A DNA stretch of 6,338 nucleotides from Prevotella sp. (GTDB lineage Bacteria; Bacteroidota; Bacteroidia; Bacteroidales; Bacteroidaceae). This document shows positions 1-5,918 of this stretch, piece after piece; the stretch's first letter is position 1, and every line of letters starts with the position of its first letter. The stretch spans positions 1 to 6,338 of the forward strand of contig JAJPZE010000201.1 of assembly GCA_021204565.1 (NCBI GenBank), in the 5' to 3' direction. The translations under genes and the position numbers were made by a program. Below the pieces are notes generated by a model. It did not search any database and was not told the DNA's origin. It saw nothing but the letters and a program-made list of their open reading frames with translations.

Positions 1-129
1 GACTATATGACTATGCAACAATCCTTTATCTATGATAATGACTCTCTTCCGTACGACAAGTTGATGGAAAGACTACGTCGATTAGAAGCGGTTTTTCACC
101 GGACAGACATCACAACATCCTTCGTGTGA
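1..129 (+). CDS. 3' end of an unidentified gene (partial)
   Basis: The frame is open from the window's first base to a TGA at 127-129, giving 42 residues. The C-terminal part reads like real protein: a charged, probably helical stretch (YDKLMERLRRLEAVFHR) and then a short polar tail. ATG codons at 7 and 13 lie in frame, so a separate 38-40 residue protein is possible. Running off the window edge as the tail of a longer gene is the simpler reading. It converges on the M23 peptidase gene, with only nine bases between the two stop codons and no room for a separate terminator. I do not recognise the family. Short length and lack of motifs keep the confidence moderate. Confidence 0.45.
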   Translation, partial: DYMTMQQSFIYDNDSLPYDKLMERLRRLEAVFHRTDITTSFV

Positions 130-138
130 TATTTCTTC

Positions 139-714
139 TTATTGCACGGATAAGATGTATTTGAAAAGCACGCGCGGGGATATGATGTCGTTATAGTATC
201 TGCACGTGATGTGCAGGTGCGGTGCGGTGCTTCGTCCCGTGTTGCCCGTTATTGCGACTGTATCGCCGGGAGCAACGAGGTCGCCTTTCCTCACTATTAT
301 CTGCGACAGATGACAATAGCTGACGGTGATATTGCCGTGTTGCAGGGTAACGAATAGTCCGGAGTTCCTATCCTTTCCCGTGCGTATCACCTTGCCGTAA
401 AACATTGCATACGCAGGTTCATAACGCGCCCGCAAGTCGAGTCCGTTGTGCCGGCATCTCTTTCCTGTAAAAGGGTCGGCACGCTCTCCGAAATCACTTG
501 TGATATAAATCTGCCGCAACGGTAATGCGCCAATCGCGTTACCGGTTGTCCTGTCCGTCTCTATAATCGTACTTTGATTCACACTTGTATTCTCCGTATT
601 CAAAGTCTCTGCCTGCCGGCACGCGGCGACGTGTGAGGAGACGGTGTTGAACTGTGCGCGGCTTGTTATGGCGAGCGTCAACATAAGGGATATTATGAGT
701 ATTTTTCGTTTCAT
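139..714 (-). CDS. Exported M23-family zinc metallopeptidase (peptidoglycan endopeptidase)
   Basis: A 191-aa protein with an N-terminal Sec signal peptide: basic MKRK, hydrophobic core at about residues 5-17, and likely cleavage after SRA at residue 20. The mature part has a short linker (about 21-65) and then one M23/LytM domain (about 70-180). The family's metal and catalytic residues are all visible: HNGLD (H89, D93), YCHLS (H135) and PHLHIT (H166, H168). Known members cut peptide cross-links of peptidoglycan in the periplasm or outside the cell. No LysM, SH3 or coiled-coil targeting domain is present, so this is a compact single-domain enzyme. It is divergent from the large plus-strand operon. 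Inference: it opens the cell wall locally for a transfer apparatus, as dedicated hydrolases do in other conjugative elements. A general housekeeping wall enzyme is less likely given the setting. The start at 714 is supported by the signal peptide and by a -7 box immediately upstream. Confidence 0.93.
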   Translation of the reverse strand: MKRKILIISLMLTLAITSRAQFNTVSSHVAACRQAETLNTENTSVNQSTIIETDRTTGNAIGALPLRQIYITSDFGERADPFTGKRCRHNGLDLRARYEPAYAMFYGKVIRTGKDRNSGLFVTLQHGNITVSYCHLSQIIVRKGDLVAPGDTVAITGNTGRSTAPHLHITCRYYNDIISPRVLFKYILSVQ

Positions 715-719
715 ACGTG

Positions 720-727
720 CAAAGGTA
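720..727 (-). promoter_or_regulatory. Candidate Bacteroidetes -7 box for the M23 gene
   Basis: Read on the minus strand, this is TACCTTTG, a full match to the Bacteroidetes -7 consensus TAnnTTTG. It ends only five bases before the peptidase ATG, so transcription would begin at or next to the start codon, giving a leaderless or nearly leaderless mRNA. No TTTG element is visible at the expected upstream spacing, so it may be a weak or activator-dependent promoter. The call rests on the box alone. Confidence 0.4.
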
Positions 728-770
728 TCGTTTCCGTTTGCCTGCCGGACAGGATGTAGTCAGGAAGTTT

Positions 771-877
771 GTTTGTTTGACGAAAGATAACAAAGCGAGT
801 TCGATAATTCGGATAAAATCGGACTCAAAATATAATAATTCCCAAATAATTGACATTAGCCGCGTGTTTGTTTGACG
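771..877. repeat. 12-bp direct repeat GTTTGTTTGACG, two copies
   Basis: Identical 12-mers lie at 771-782 and 866-877, 95 bases apart, within the divergent intergenic region. The second copy contains the TTTG taken as the -33 element of the operon promoter. The first copy has no TAnnTTTG at the right distance downstream, so it is not an obvious second promoter. It may be a binding site for the same regulator or a remnant of a duplicated promoter. The rest of this region (about 783-865) is AT-rich and I see no gene in it. Confidence 0.5.
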
Positions 878-903
878 TATTGTGCGACTGCACAATATCT
901 TTG
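871..903 (+). promoter_or_regulatory. Promoter of the plus-strand operon (TTTG-N21-TATCTTTG)
   Basis: TTTG at 871-874 and TATCTTTG at 896-903 match the Bacteroidetes -33 (TTTG) and -7 (TAnnTTTG) elements, with 21 bases between them, close to the usual spacing. Transcription would start near 907-910. That leaves an AT-rich leader of roughly 27 bases before the ATG at 936, with no Shine-Dalgarno sequence, as is common in this phylum. A second TTTG at 867-870 could serve with 25-base spacing but fits less well. I see no other promoter between the genes downstream, so it probably drives the whole operon. Confidence 0.72.
878..897. promoter_or_regulatory. Operator-like perfect inverted repeat inside the promoter spacer
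   Basis: TATTGTGC (878-885), a four-base centre GACT and GCACAATA (890-897) form a perfect 8-bp-arm inverted repeat. It fills most of the space between the -33 and -7 elements and overlaps the first two bases of the -7 box. The whole repeat lies upstream of the likely transcription start, so it cannot act as an RNA hairpin on this transcript. A dimeric DNA-binding regulator is the natural reading. Bound there it would block RNA polymerase or, as with MerR-type regulators, realign the promoter. The regulator is not encoded in the window. Confidence 0.6.
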
Positions 904-935
904 CCGGAGTTTAATTTCAAATACGATAATAAAAT

Positions 936-1694
936 ATGAAACAAGTACGATTTGAAGCGAATGAAGTGCCCTATGGCATGTTAGCGCGTTATGGTTTGAC
1001 GCAAGAGAAGATTGAGGATTTGCCTCTGTGGGCGTTAGAGGACATCGGACAGGGCAGACGCTCTCCCCTATTGCCAGTACAGGTTACGGATGTGGACGGT
1101 ATGATTTACAAAGGGCGCACGCGGTTTGCTTTTGTGCGTCGTGAGGACGACAAGGTGGATGTGGTGTTTTATCCGCAGTTGGAAAAGTCGCCGTTGGAAG
1201 CTTATACCAAAGAGCAACAGGCGGAGCTTCTTGCCGGCAAGGCGATACCCGTCGACACGAAAGACGCGCAGGGACGGAACACGATGTTGTTCGTGCAGAT
1301 TGATACGGAGACCAAGCAGGTTATGTCCGTTCCCACGCCTGTTATCGGGCGCAATTTGGAAGTGTTGAGGGACGAGCTGAAATTGAGTTCGGCGGAGTTG
1401 CAGGTTATGCAGAAAGGCGAGCCGCTGACACTTCTCTTTAACGACGAGGAGCTTACTGCCGGTATTGACCTTAATGCCAAGTCCGGCATACGCATTTGCA
1501 AGGGTGATGAAAAGAAGTGGCGCGAGAATGCGAAACATGATTGGGACAAGTACACATTCGGCTGTTACGGCTGTTGGGTAATGGACGATAACGGCAACCT
1601 TGATTACGTCGAGGAAGAGAACTATACGGATGAGTTGTGGACCGAGCAGAAGAAATCGGCGCAAAAGAATGCCGGTATGTCCTTGCATAAATAA
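936..1694 (+). CDS. DUF4099/DUF3945-like mobile-element protein of unknown function
   Basis: A 252-aa soluble protein with no signal peptide or membrane segment. Residues about 7-82 resemble DUF4099: a start like VPYGMLARYGLTQEKIEDLP, then WALEDIGQGRRSPLLPVQV, then a strand-rich part ending VDVVFYPQL. Two DUF3945-like units follow at about 89-133 (YTKEQQAELLAGKAIPV) and about 149-190 (LSSAELQVMQKGEPLTL). Each has a short helix, a Gly-[KE]-x-[IL] turn and a strand pair. The tail (about 201-238) holds DWDKYTFGCYGCWVMDD, which I also associate with this family. These proteins are frequent in Bacteroidales conjugative elements, often near primase or topoisomerase genes, but their biochemical role is unknown to me. 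It is the first gene of the operon, with a promoter about 30 bases upstream. It is shorter than many DUF3945 proteins, which carry more copies of the unit. Family assignment is from recognition of sequence patterns, not a search. Confidence 0.85.
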   Translation: MKQVRFEANEVPYGMLARYGLTQEKIEDLPLWALEDIGQGRRSPLLPVQVTDVDGMIYKGRTRFAFVRREDDKVDVVFYPQLEKSPLEAYTKEQQAELLAGKAIPVDTKDAQGRNTMLFVQIDTETKQVMSVPTPVIGRNLEVLRDELKLSSAELQVMQKGEPLTLLFNDEELTAGIDLNAKSGIRICKGDEKKWRENAKHDWDKYTFGCYGCWVMDDNGNLDYVEEENYTDELWTEQKKSAQKNAGMSLHK

Positions 1695-1707
1695 TTATGA
1701 TTAGGTT

Positions 1708-1932
1708 ATGGCGACGGAGAAACATTATTCGGAGGAGGAGGCTATCGAGAAGTTTCAGTCCGGTGAATACGGGTATGTAGAGTTCGTTACCCACGTATCA
1801 AAGGATTGTGAGGACGAATACTACGAATATTGCAAGAAGCACAATCTCCGGTACGGCGAGGAGAGTGCGAAACAATTCGACCGCGAGCGCAACGAGTTGT
1901 TGATGCGGGCGGAGGAGAACGGCGATGTATAA
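1708..1932 (+). CDS. Small acidic protein of unknown function
   Basis: A 74-aa protein starting 13 bases after the upstream stop and ending 12 bases before the next start, so it is embedded in the operon. It is strongly acidic, with 20 Asp/Glu against 10 Lys/Arg. The centre is aromatic-rich (EYGYVEFVTHVSKDCEDEYY) and the rest is probably mostly helical. Two cysteines (C30 and C38) are too few and too poorly placed to propose a metal site. No signal peptide or membrane segment is visible. Small proteins with a similar GEYGYVEFV-type stretch seem familiar to me from Bacteroidales mobile elements, but I know no function. Its acidity would suit a binding partner of a neighbour or a DNA-mimic protein; that is speculation. 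Confidence 0.78.
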   Translation: MATEKHYSEEEAIEKFQSGEYGYVEFVTHVSKDCEDEYYEYCKKHNLRYGEESAKQFDRERNELLMRAEENGDV

Positions 1933-1944
1933 CGGATTAAGTAT

Positions 1945-3534
1945 ATGACTGTACGCAGGAACACCAATCCGCGCCAAAACGACCTGCACCCGGAGTTGCA
2001 ACAGATTCTTCTCCGGAACGGCGTGCAGGCTCACGTGGTGAGTAACGGCGGCGGTTGGCAACTCGTTGTGCAAGGGCACGACAGTCCGCTCCTTACATAT
2101 AACATCACCGACCGCCAGGCGCAGGCGTTGGGCGATTGGGGAACGAACTATGCGAACAAGACCGCTTACAACACCTTTACGGAGATTGTAGCGGGCGACT
2201 TTGACATGCCGAAAGACTTCGTTCATGCCCGTAATGCCAACGGGCGTGTCGCTATGGGTCTGCATGGTTACCGTATCGGCACGGGCGAGTATGGCAGGGG
2301 TGCGGGTGGCGGCATGCTCGGTTGGACACCTCGCCGTCAAGACGGTTTTCATCTTCGCCGTGCCGGTGGTGAAGTGGTTTATCAGGGTACACCGATGGTT
2401 GCCGAACGTAGCGACGGACGGATGAAGCCGGGCGAGCTGCAGTCGTGCGGTTACGGGTTCTATTATAAGGGTCGGCAAACGACGGATGCCGTGTTAGAGG
2501 AAGATGTGCTGGAAGAGTTGCAGACGGTTGTTGTGCCGTCCGTAACTCACCCCCGCAGTACGGAGCCGGCAAGACCGTATAACGAGTTAATCACGTCTCC
2601 CGTTTACTTCACGAATGAGAAATGGCGGGAGTGTTTGTCTTCGCACGGCATTATCATTGACGATGAAGAGAAGACACTAACGGTACAAGCGGCAAACGCG
2701 CCCGACCTTGTCTACGACCTGACCGACGAGGAGCTGTCCGCGCTGACGAGCAACTCTATTGAGGATGTGCCGGCGGAGCAACGCCTTGAGGTGCTGAATA
2801 ACGTTATTAAGGATGACTTTGCGAACGGCATCACTATGGATATGCTTAATAGTACGGACCGTATTGACATATCCTTGCGTCCCGAAATTGAGGCGGAGTT
2901 ACGGGAGTACGAAAATCAGGGACAAGGTGATGCGGTGCAGGTTCGTCCCGATTTGACGGGAGGCGGTTATGATACTGCCGGTATGGAGCATCGTCCGGGT
3001 GATGCCGGCGTGAACGGACACGACCTGTTCGTTGAGAACGATAATAAGGGTTGGTATCGTGAGGGTGCGCACGGGCGCGAAGTGGAGATTGGCGACATCT
3101 ATGTAGAGAAACTCCCCGCGCCGGAGGGGAGCAAGAGTGAGGCGACGTATCGAATGACCGCAATAATTAACGGTGAGGCGGTTTCGCACGAGATAAAGCA
3201 ACGGGACTACGACAAGTTCCTTGCCGTGGATGATTATCATCGTATGAAGCTGTTCTCCAAAGTATTCAAGGAAGTGGATATGAAGACCCGTCCCGAAGCC
3301 CGCACGGGATTGGGGATGCGGATATTCGCGGCTCTTACGGCAAGTGTTGCGGTTGCGGGCGAGGTTGTGCAAGACATAAATCATTGTCCCTCTCCGGAGA
3401 TTTACGGTGCGGGTGCGGTCAATGCTCCCCGTCCGTATTACAAGCCCGGCGTTGATTCGCCGCGCGAGATTGCCGCCCGTAACTTCGAGGCTCAGGCTAA
3501 TCAGGTTACGACCGAGATACGCAGAGGGTATTAA
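1945..3534 (+). CDS. 529-aa repeat-containing mobile-element protein of unknown function
   Basis: I do not recognise a named domain. The protein contains two clear copies of a roughly 80-residue unit, at about 14-100 and 224-310. Each runs: a helix ending L-x(2)-[NH]G, a strand pair, the motif [LV]xY[ND][IL]TD followed by AL, a helix, and [AK]xDF. A divergent third copy may sit at about 399-445 (EIKQRDYDKFLAVDDYHRMK, then VFKEVDM). Between the first two lies a Gly/Arg-rich section (about 108-175, GRGAGGGMLGWTPRR). Residues 456-473 (GMRIFAALTASVAVAG) are mildly hydrophobic, perhaps amphipathic or a weak membrane segment. No signal peptide is visible, so it is probably cytoplasmic. The C-terminal part (about 369-450) resembles a stretch I associate with Bacteroidales conjugative elements. 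The start at 1945 is the first ATG after the upstream stop. A structural or DNA-associated role is conceivable but unproven. Confidence 0.82.
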   Translation: MTVRRNTNPRQNDLHPELQQILLRNGVQAHVVSNGGGWQLVVQGHDSPLLTYNITDRQAQALGDWGTNYANKTAYNTFTEIVAGDFDMPKDFVHARNANGRVAMGLHGYRIGTGEYGRGAGGGMLGWTPRRQDGFHLRRAGGEVVYQGTPMVAERSDGRMKPGELQSCGYGFYYKGRQTTDAVLEEDVLEELQTVVVPSVTHPRSTEPARPYNELITSPVYFTNEKWRECLSSHGIIIDDEEKTLTVQAANAPDLVYDLTDEELSALTSNSIEDVPAEQRLEVLNNVIKDDFANGITMDMLNSTDRIDISLRPEIEAELREYENQGQGDAVQVRPDLTGGGYDTAGMEHRPGDAGVNGHDLFVENDNKGWYREGAHGREVEIGDIYVEKLPAPEGSKSEATYRMTAIINGEAVSHEIKQRDYDKFLAVDDYHRMKLFSKVFKEVDMKTRPEARTGLGMRIFAALTASVAVAGEVVQDINHCPSPEIYGAGAVNAPRPYYKPGVDSPREIAARNFEAQANQVTTEIRRGY

Positions 3535-3560
3535 TGTTCAATGTTTGGAATTAAGGTACA

Positions 3561-4111
3561 ATGGAGACTATCAAGATAAAAAGGAATTCCGGTACGGCAC
3601 GATTGAGCGGCAAGTACGATATGATACCCTATATACAATCTGCTGACACTCACGTGCATATTCCATGCGTATTGCAGTTTGTTATCAACGAGTTGCCGGT
3701 GTTGCTGTTATGTCCGTGCGTGTTGGTATGCGGCGGTTTGCCGGGCTGTCCGTGCGGCGGTCTTGTATTATTGTTCGGCGGCTGTCTGTTCTTGTATTTG
3801 GTATACCGCTTCGTTTATATGCGGCGTACGCACTATTTCGTCGGCAACGAGCAAATTGTTTGTTTGCACGGCGTGTTCCGGCGCAGTAAGGATTATATGG
3901 AGCTGTATCGCATAGTGGATTATGCGGAGCGTCAAACGCTGTTGCAACAGATATGCGGGTTGAAGACCGTCGCCATATACTCTATGGACGCAGTACGCCC
4001 CGTCTGGAGATCATCGGTATTGGGAAGAAGAACAATGTGGTGTCCGTTATCCGTGAGAGGGTTGAGGCGAATAAGAGACGAAAGGGGATATATGAAATCA
4101 CGAACCGTTAG
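3561..4111 (+). pseudogene. Membrane PH-domain (bPH2/DUF304-like) protein, apparently frameshifted
   Basis: Residues 1-143, from the ATG at 3561, give an N-terminal segment, two membrane helices (about 37-60 and 66-87) and the start of a bacterial PH domain: THYFVGNEQIVCLHGVFRR, DYMELYRIVDYAERQTLLQQ and GLKTVAIYSMD. After codon 3987-3989 the homologous reading continues in another frame as RSTPRLEIIGIGKK, then VVSVIRERVEANKRRKGIYE, and stops at TAG 4109-4111. Restoring one C next to 3989 (GACGC to GACCGC) joins the two parts into a sensible 183-aa protein. As written, the frame instead runs on into the next gene. This is a one-base deletion in the element or a sequencing error; translational slippage is less likely. 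Bacterial PH domains of this type sit at the inner membrane; the partner here is unknown. It lies 26 bases after the 529-aa gene and overlaps the next gene by 20 bases. Confidence 0.8.
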
Positions 4112-4784
4112 GATTGTATTGATTGTCTTTTGTTTGCCGGTGTTATGCGGGCAGGCGCGTGCGCAGATTGTGTCCGCCAATCCGTTGGAATGGGTGGCGT
4201 TGGCAGAGGGCAACGAGCTTATCAACAGCGAGATAAACAAGGAGATTAACGGGGAGACGAGAACCGCTCTGTTGCAGAACACCATCTCTGCCGAGTTTAC
4301 TCAAATCCACGAATGGGAGAAGAAATACAACAGTTATCTGAAGACGGTTGACGGGTATGCTTCGTCCCTCAAAGCGTGCACTCACTTGTATGATGACGGA
4401 GTGAGGATATTCATTTCCCTGTGCAAGTTGCGCAAGGCGATTGCGGACAATCCGCAAGGTATAGTTGCAACAATGAGCATGAACAACCTTTACCTTGAGA
4501 CGGCGACGGAGCTTGTTTCCGTGGTCACGCTTCTCCGGGATGCCGTCGCTACGGGCGGCACGGAGAATATGCTGACGGGTGCGGAACGCTCGAGGACGCT
4601 GTGGGCATTGAACGACCGTTTGAGCGCATTCCAAAAGAAACTGGGTCGTCTGTATTTGAGCATACGCTGTTACACGTTTGCCGATGTATGGAATAACGTT
4701 ACCGTCGGCATGCTCGACCGCAATAACGGAGAGATAGCGGAACAGGCATTGAAACGGTGGCGCAGAGCGGCAACGGTGTACTAA
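4092..4784 (+). CDS. Exported helical protein of a conjugation locus
   Basis: A 230-aa protein starting at the internal ATG 4092. The start is chosen because it begins a textbook Sec signal peptide: basic MKSRTVR, hydrophobic core IVLIVFCLPVL, and likely cleavage after ARA at residue 24. The mature part is almost all helical: ANPLEWVALAEGNELINSE, a coiled stretch LLQNTISAEFTQIHEWEKKY, a middle with ETATELVSVVTLLRD, and a conserved-looking end with WALNDRLSAFQKKL and YTFADVWNNV. Cys19 is poorly placed for a lipobox, so a soluble or surface-attached periplasmic protein is more likely. Such exported helical proteins are typical of VirB5/TrbJ-like positions in type IV secretion loci, and I have seen similar sequences in Bacteroidales transfer regions. 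The exact Tra name is uncertain. Its start overlaps the PH gene's end by 20 bases, which suggests translational coupling. It resembles the exported protein encoded from 5919. Confidence 0.86.
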   Translation: MKSRTVRIVLIVFCLPVLCGQARAQIVSANPLEWVALAEGNELINSEINKEINGETRTALLQNTISAEFTQIHEWEKKYNSYLKTVDGYASSLKACTHLYDDGVRIFISLCKLRKAIADNPQGIVATMSMNNLYLETATELVSVVTLLRDAVATGGTENMLTGAERSRTLWALNDRLSAFQKKLGRLYLSIRCYTFADVWNNVTVGMLDRNNGEIAEQALKRWRRAATVY

Positions 4785-4791
4785 CAAAATA

Positions 4792-4798
4792 AAGGGGG
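4792..4798 (+). promoter_or_regulatory. Strong Shine-Dalgarno sequence before the TOPRIM gene
   Basis: AAGGGGG lies seven bases before the ATG at 4806. It is purine-rich and well spaced. It stands out because the other starts in this operon have weak or no such sequence, as usual in Bacteroidetes. It supports 4806 as the true start and may raise translation of the TOPRIM protein relative to its neighbours. Confidence 0.5.
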
Positions 4799-4805
4799 AA
4801 CGGAT

Positions 4806-5909
4806 ATGAACGATGGTTATTCATACGATGATTTCATCAGCAAGTTGAATATAGAAGAGGTGTTGCGGGATGCCGGGTATCGCCAGAATAGGCGGGACGG
4901 TATCCGTTATCCGTCGTATATTCGCGTGGATGAGAGCGGAGCCCGCATACGCGGCGATAAATTCATTGTAACGCAGGGCGGCAAGTGTTGTTTCCGTCCG
5001 CCGGAGCAAAAGGTGTATAACGTGATTTCGTTTATAAAAGCATATCCGGCTCTGTTTACCGACAACAAGCCGGGAATGTCGCCCGACCGTTTGGTCAACC
5101 TTGTATGCAACCGTCTGCTCAATAATCCCATAGAGAACCGTGAGACGGGAGCCGGGCAAGCGAAAAGGGAAGTAAAGCCTTTCTCCATAAATGATTACGA
5201 CATCAAGCGGTTCAACCTTGCGGACAAAGAGGCACACAAGCCCTTTTATCCTTATTTCAAGTATCGCGGTATCAACCTTGTAACGCAACGCGCGTTCGCA
5301 AAGCATTTCTTTCTCGCCACACGCCGGCGGCAGGACGGACGCGAGTTCACCAATCTCTCTTTCCCTCTTGTCCTGCCGTCTGATACGGAAAGGATTGTCG
5401 GTTTGGAAGAACGCGGCAGACCGAAGATTGACGGGAGCGGCGGATATAAGGGCAAGGCGGCGGGGAGCAACAGCAGCGAGGGGTTGTGGATAGCGAACCT
5501 GACGGAGCAACCGGTTGAGGCGGCGGAAGAGATATTGTGGTTTGAGAGCGCATACGACGCTATGGCGGCATACCAAATACATCCGCGAGCGGCAGTGTAC
5601 GTCCCTACGGGCGGCACGCCGACAGAGAGACAGATGCGCGGACTGCCGGCACAAGCTCCTCACGCCGGTCATTATCTCGGTTTCGATAACGACGAGGCGG
5701 GACAAGCATTCGTCCGTAACTTCAAACGTATTGCGCAAACTGCGGGAGTGGAAGCGGAGAAAGTGAAAGAATATCATCCGGACGGGGATTATAAGGATTG
5801 GAATGATGCGCTTCTCAACCGCAGAATGAATGCCGGTGCCGGCGGAGAGGAAACGCGGAGCGGACAGGCGGAAACCAATCCGGAGAACCGGACGGCGTAT
5901 CATAGATAA
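4806..5909 (+). CDS. TOPRIM-domain primase-like protein with a zinc-less N-terminal domain
   Basis: A 367-aa cytoplasmic protein. The N-terminal part (about 6-80) follows the layout of a DnaG-type CHC2 domain: a leading helix (FISKLNIEEVLRDAGY), a strand pair and VYNVISFIK. However, the zinc ligands are missing and only the adjacent C61-C62 pair is present. A middle segment (about 125-235) resembles the DUF3991-type linker in mobile-element primase relatives. The TOPRIM domain (about 240-340) has its three acidic motifs: ILWFESAYDAMAA (E247), GFDNDEAGQAF (D294, D296) and DYKDWNDAL (D331, D334). TOPRIM domains bind Mg2+ and catalyse nucleotidyl transfer in primases and strand cutting in topoisomerases. 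No topoisomerase tyrosine domain or helicase is attached. The last 27 residues are polar and probably disordered. A role in priming the transferred strand or in element replication is the likely reading; catalytic activity is not proven by sequence. Confidence 0.88.
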   Translation: MNDGYSYDDFISKLNIEEVLRDAGYRQNRRDGIRYPSYIRVDESGARIRGDKFIVTQGGKCCFRPPEQKVYNVISFIKAYPALFTDNKPGMSPDRLVNLVCNRLLNNPIENRETGAGQAKREVKPFSINDYDIKRFNLADKEAHKPFYPYFKYRGINLVTQRAFAKHFFLATRRRQDGREFTNLSFPLVLPSDTERIVGLEERGRPKIDGSGGYKGKAAGSNSSEGLWIANLTEQPVEAAEEILWFESAYDAMAAYQIHPRAAVYVPTGGTPTERQMRGLPAQAPHAGHYLGFDNDEAGQAFVRNFKRIAQTAGVEAEKVKEYHPDGDYKDWNDALLNRRMNAGAGGEETRSGQAETNPENRTAYHR

Positions 5910-5918
5910 CAGCAAACT

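Noticed and set aside
109..130. Inverted repeat ATCACA/TGTGAT followed by a T-rich stretch as a terminator
   Set aside because: The arms are only 6 bp with a 10-base loop, are AT-rich, and the T run is interrupted. It is too weak to call.
800..853. Repeated ATAATT motifs in the AT-rich intergenic part as an origin or regulator array
   Set aside because: Spacing is irregular and such short AT-rich words are expected in this composition.
539..895. Minus-strand open frame of 118 codons across the intergenic region
   Set aside because: It overlaps the M23 gene in another frame on the same strand, covers the operon promoter, and its product has no recognisable features.
1798..2478. Minus-strand open frame of 226 codons
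   Set aside because: It is antisense to the 74-aa and 529-aa genes, which are well spaced and show protein-like patterns. Its own product shows none.
3561..4784. A single 407-aa PH-domain plus exported-domain fusion protein
   Set aside because: The PH domain's remaining sequence is found in another frame up to 4111, and the second half starts with its own Met and signal peptide at 4092. The fusion is best explained by a missing base.
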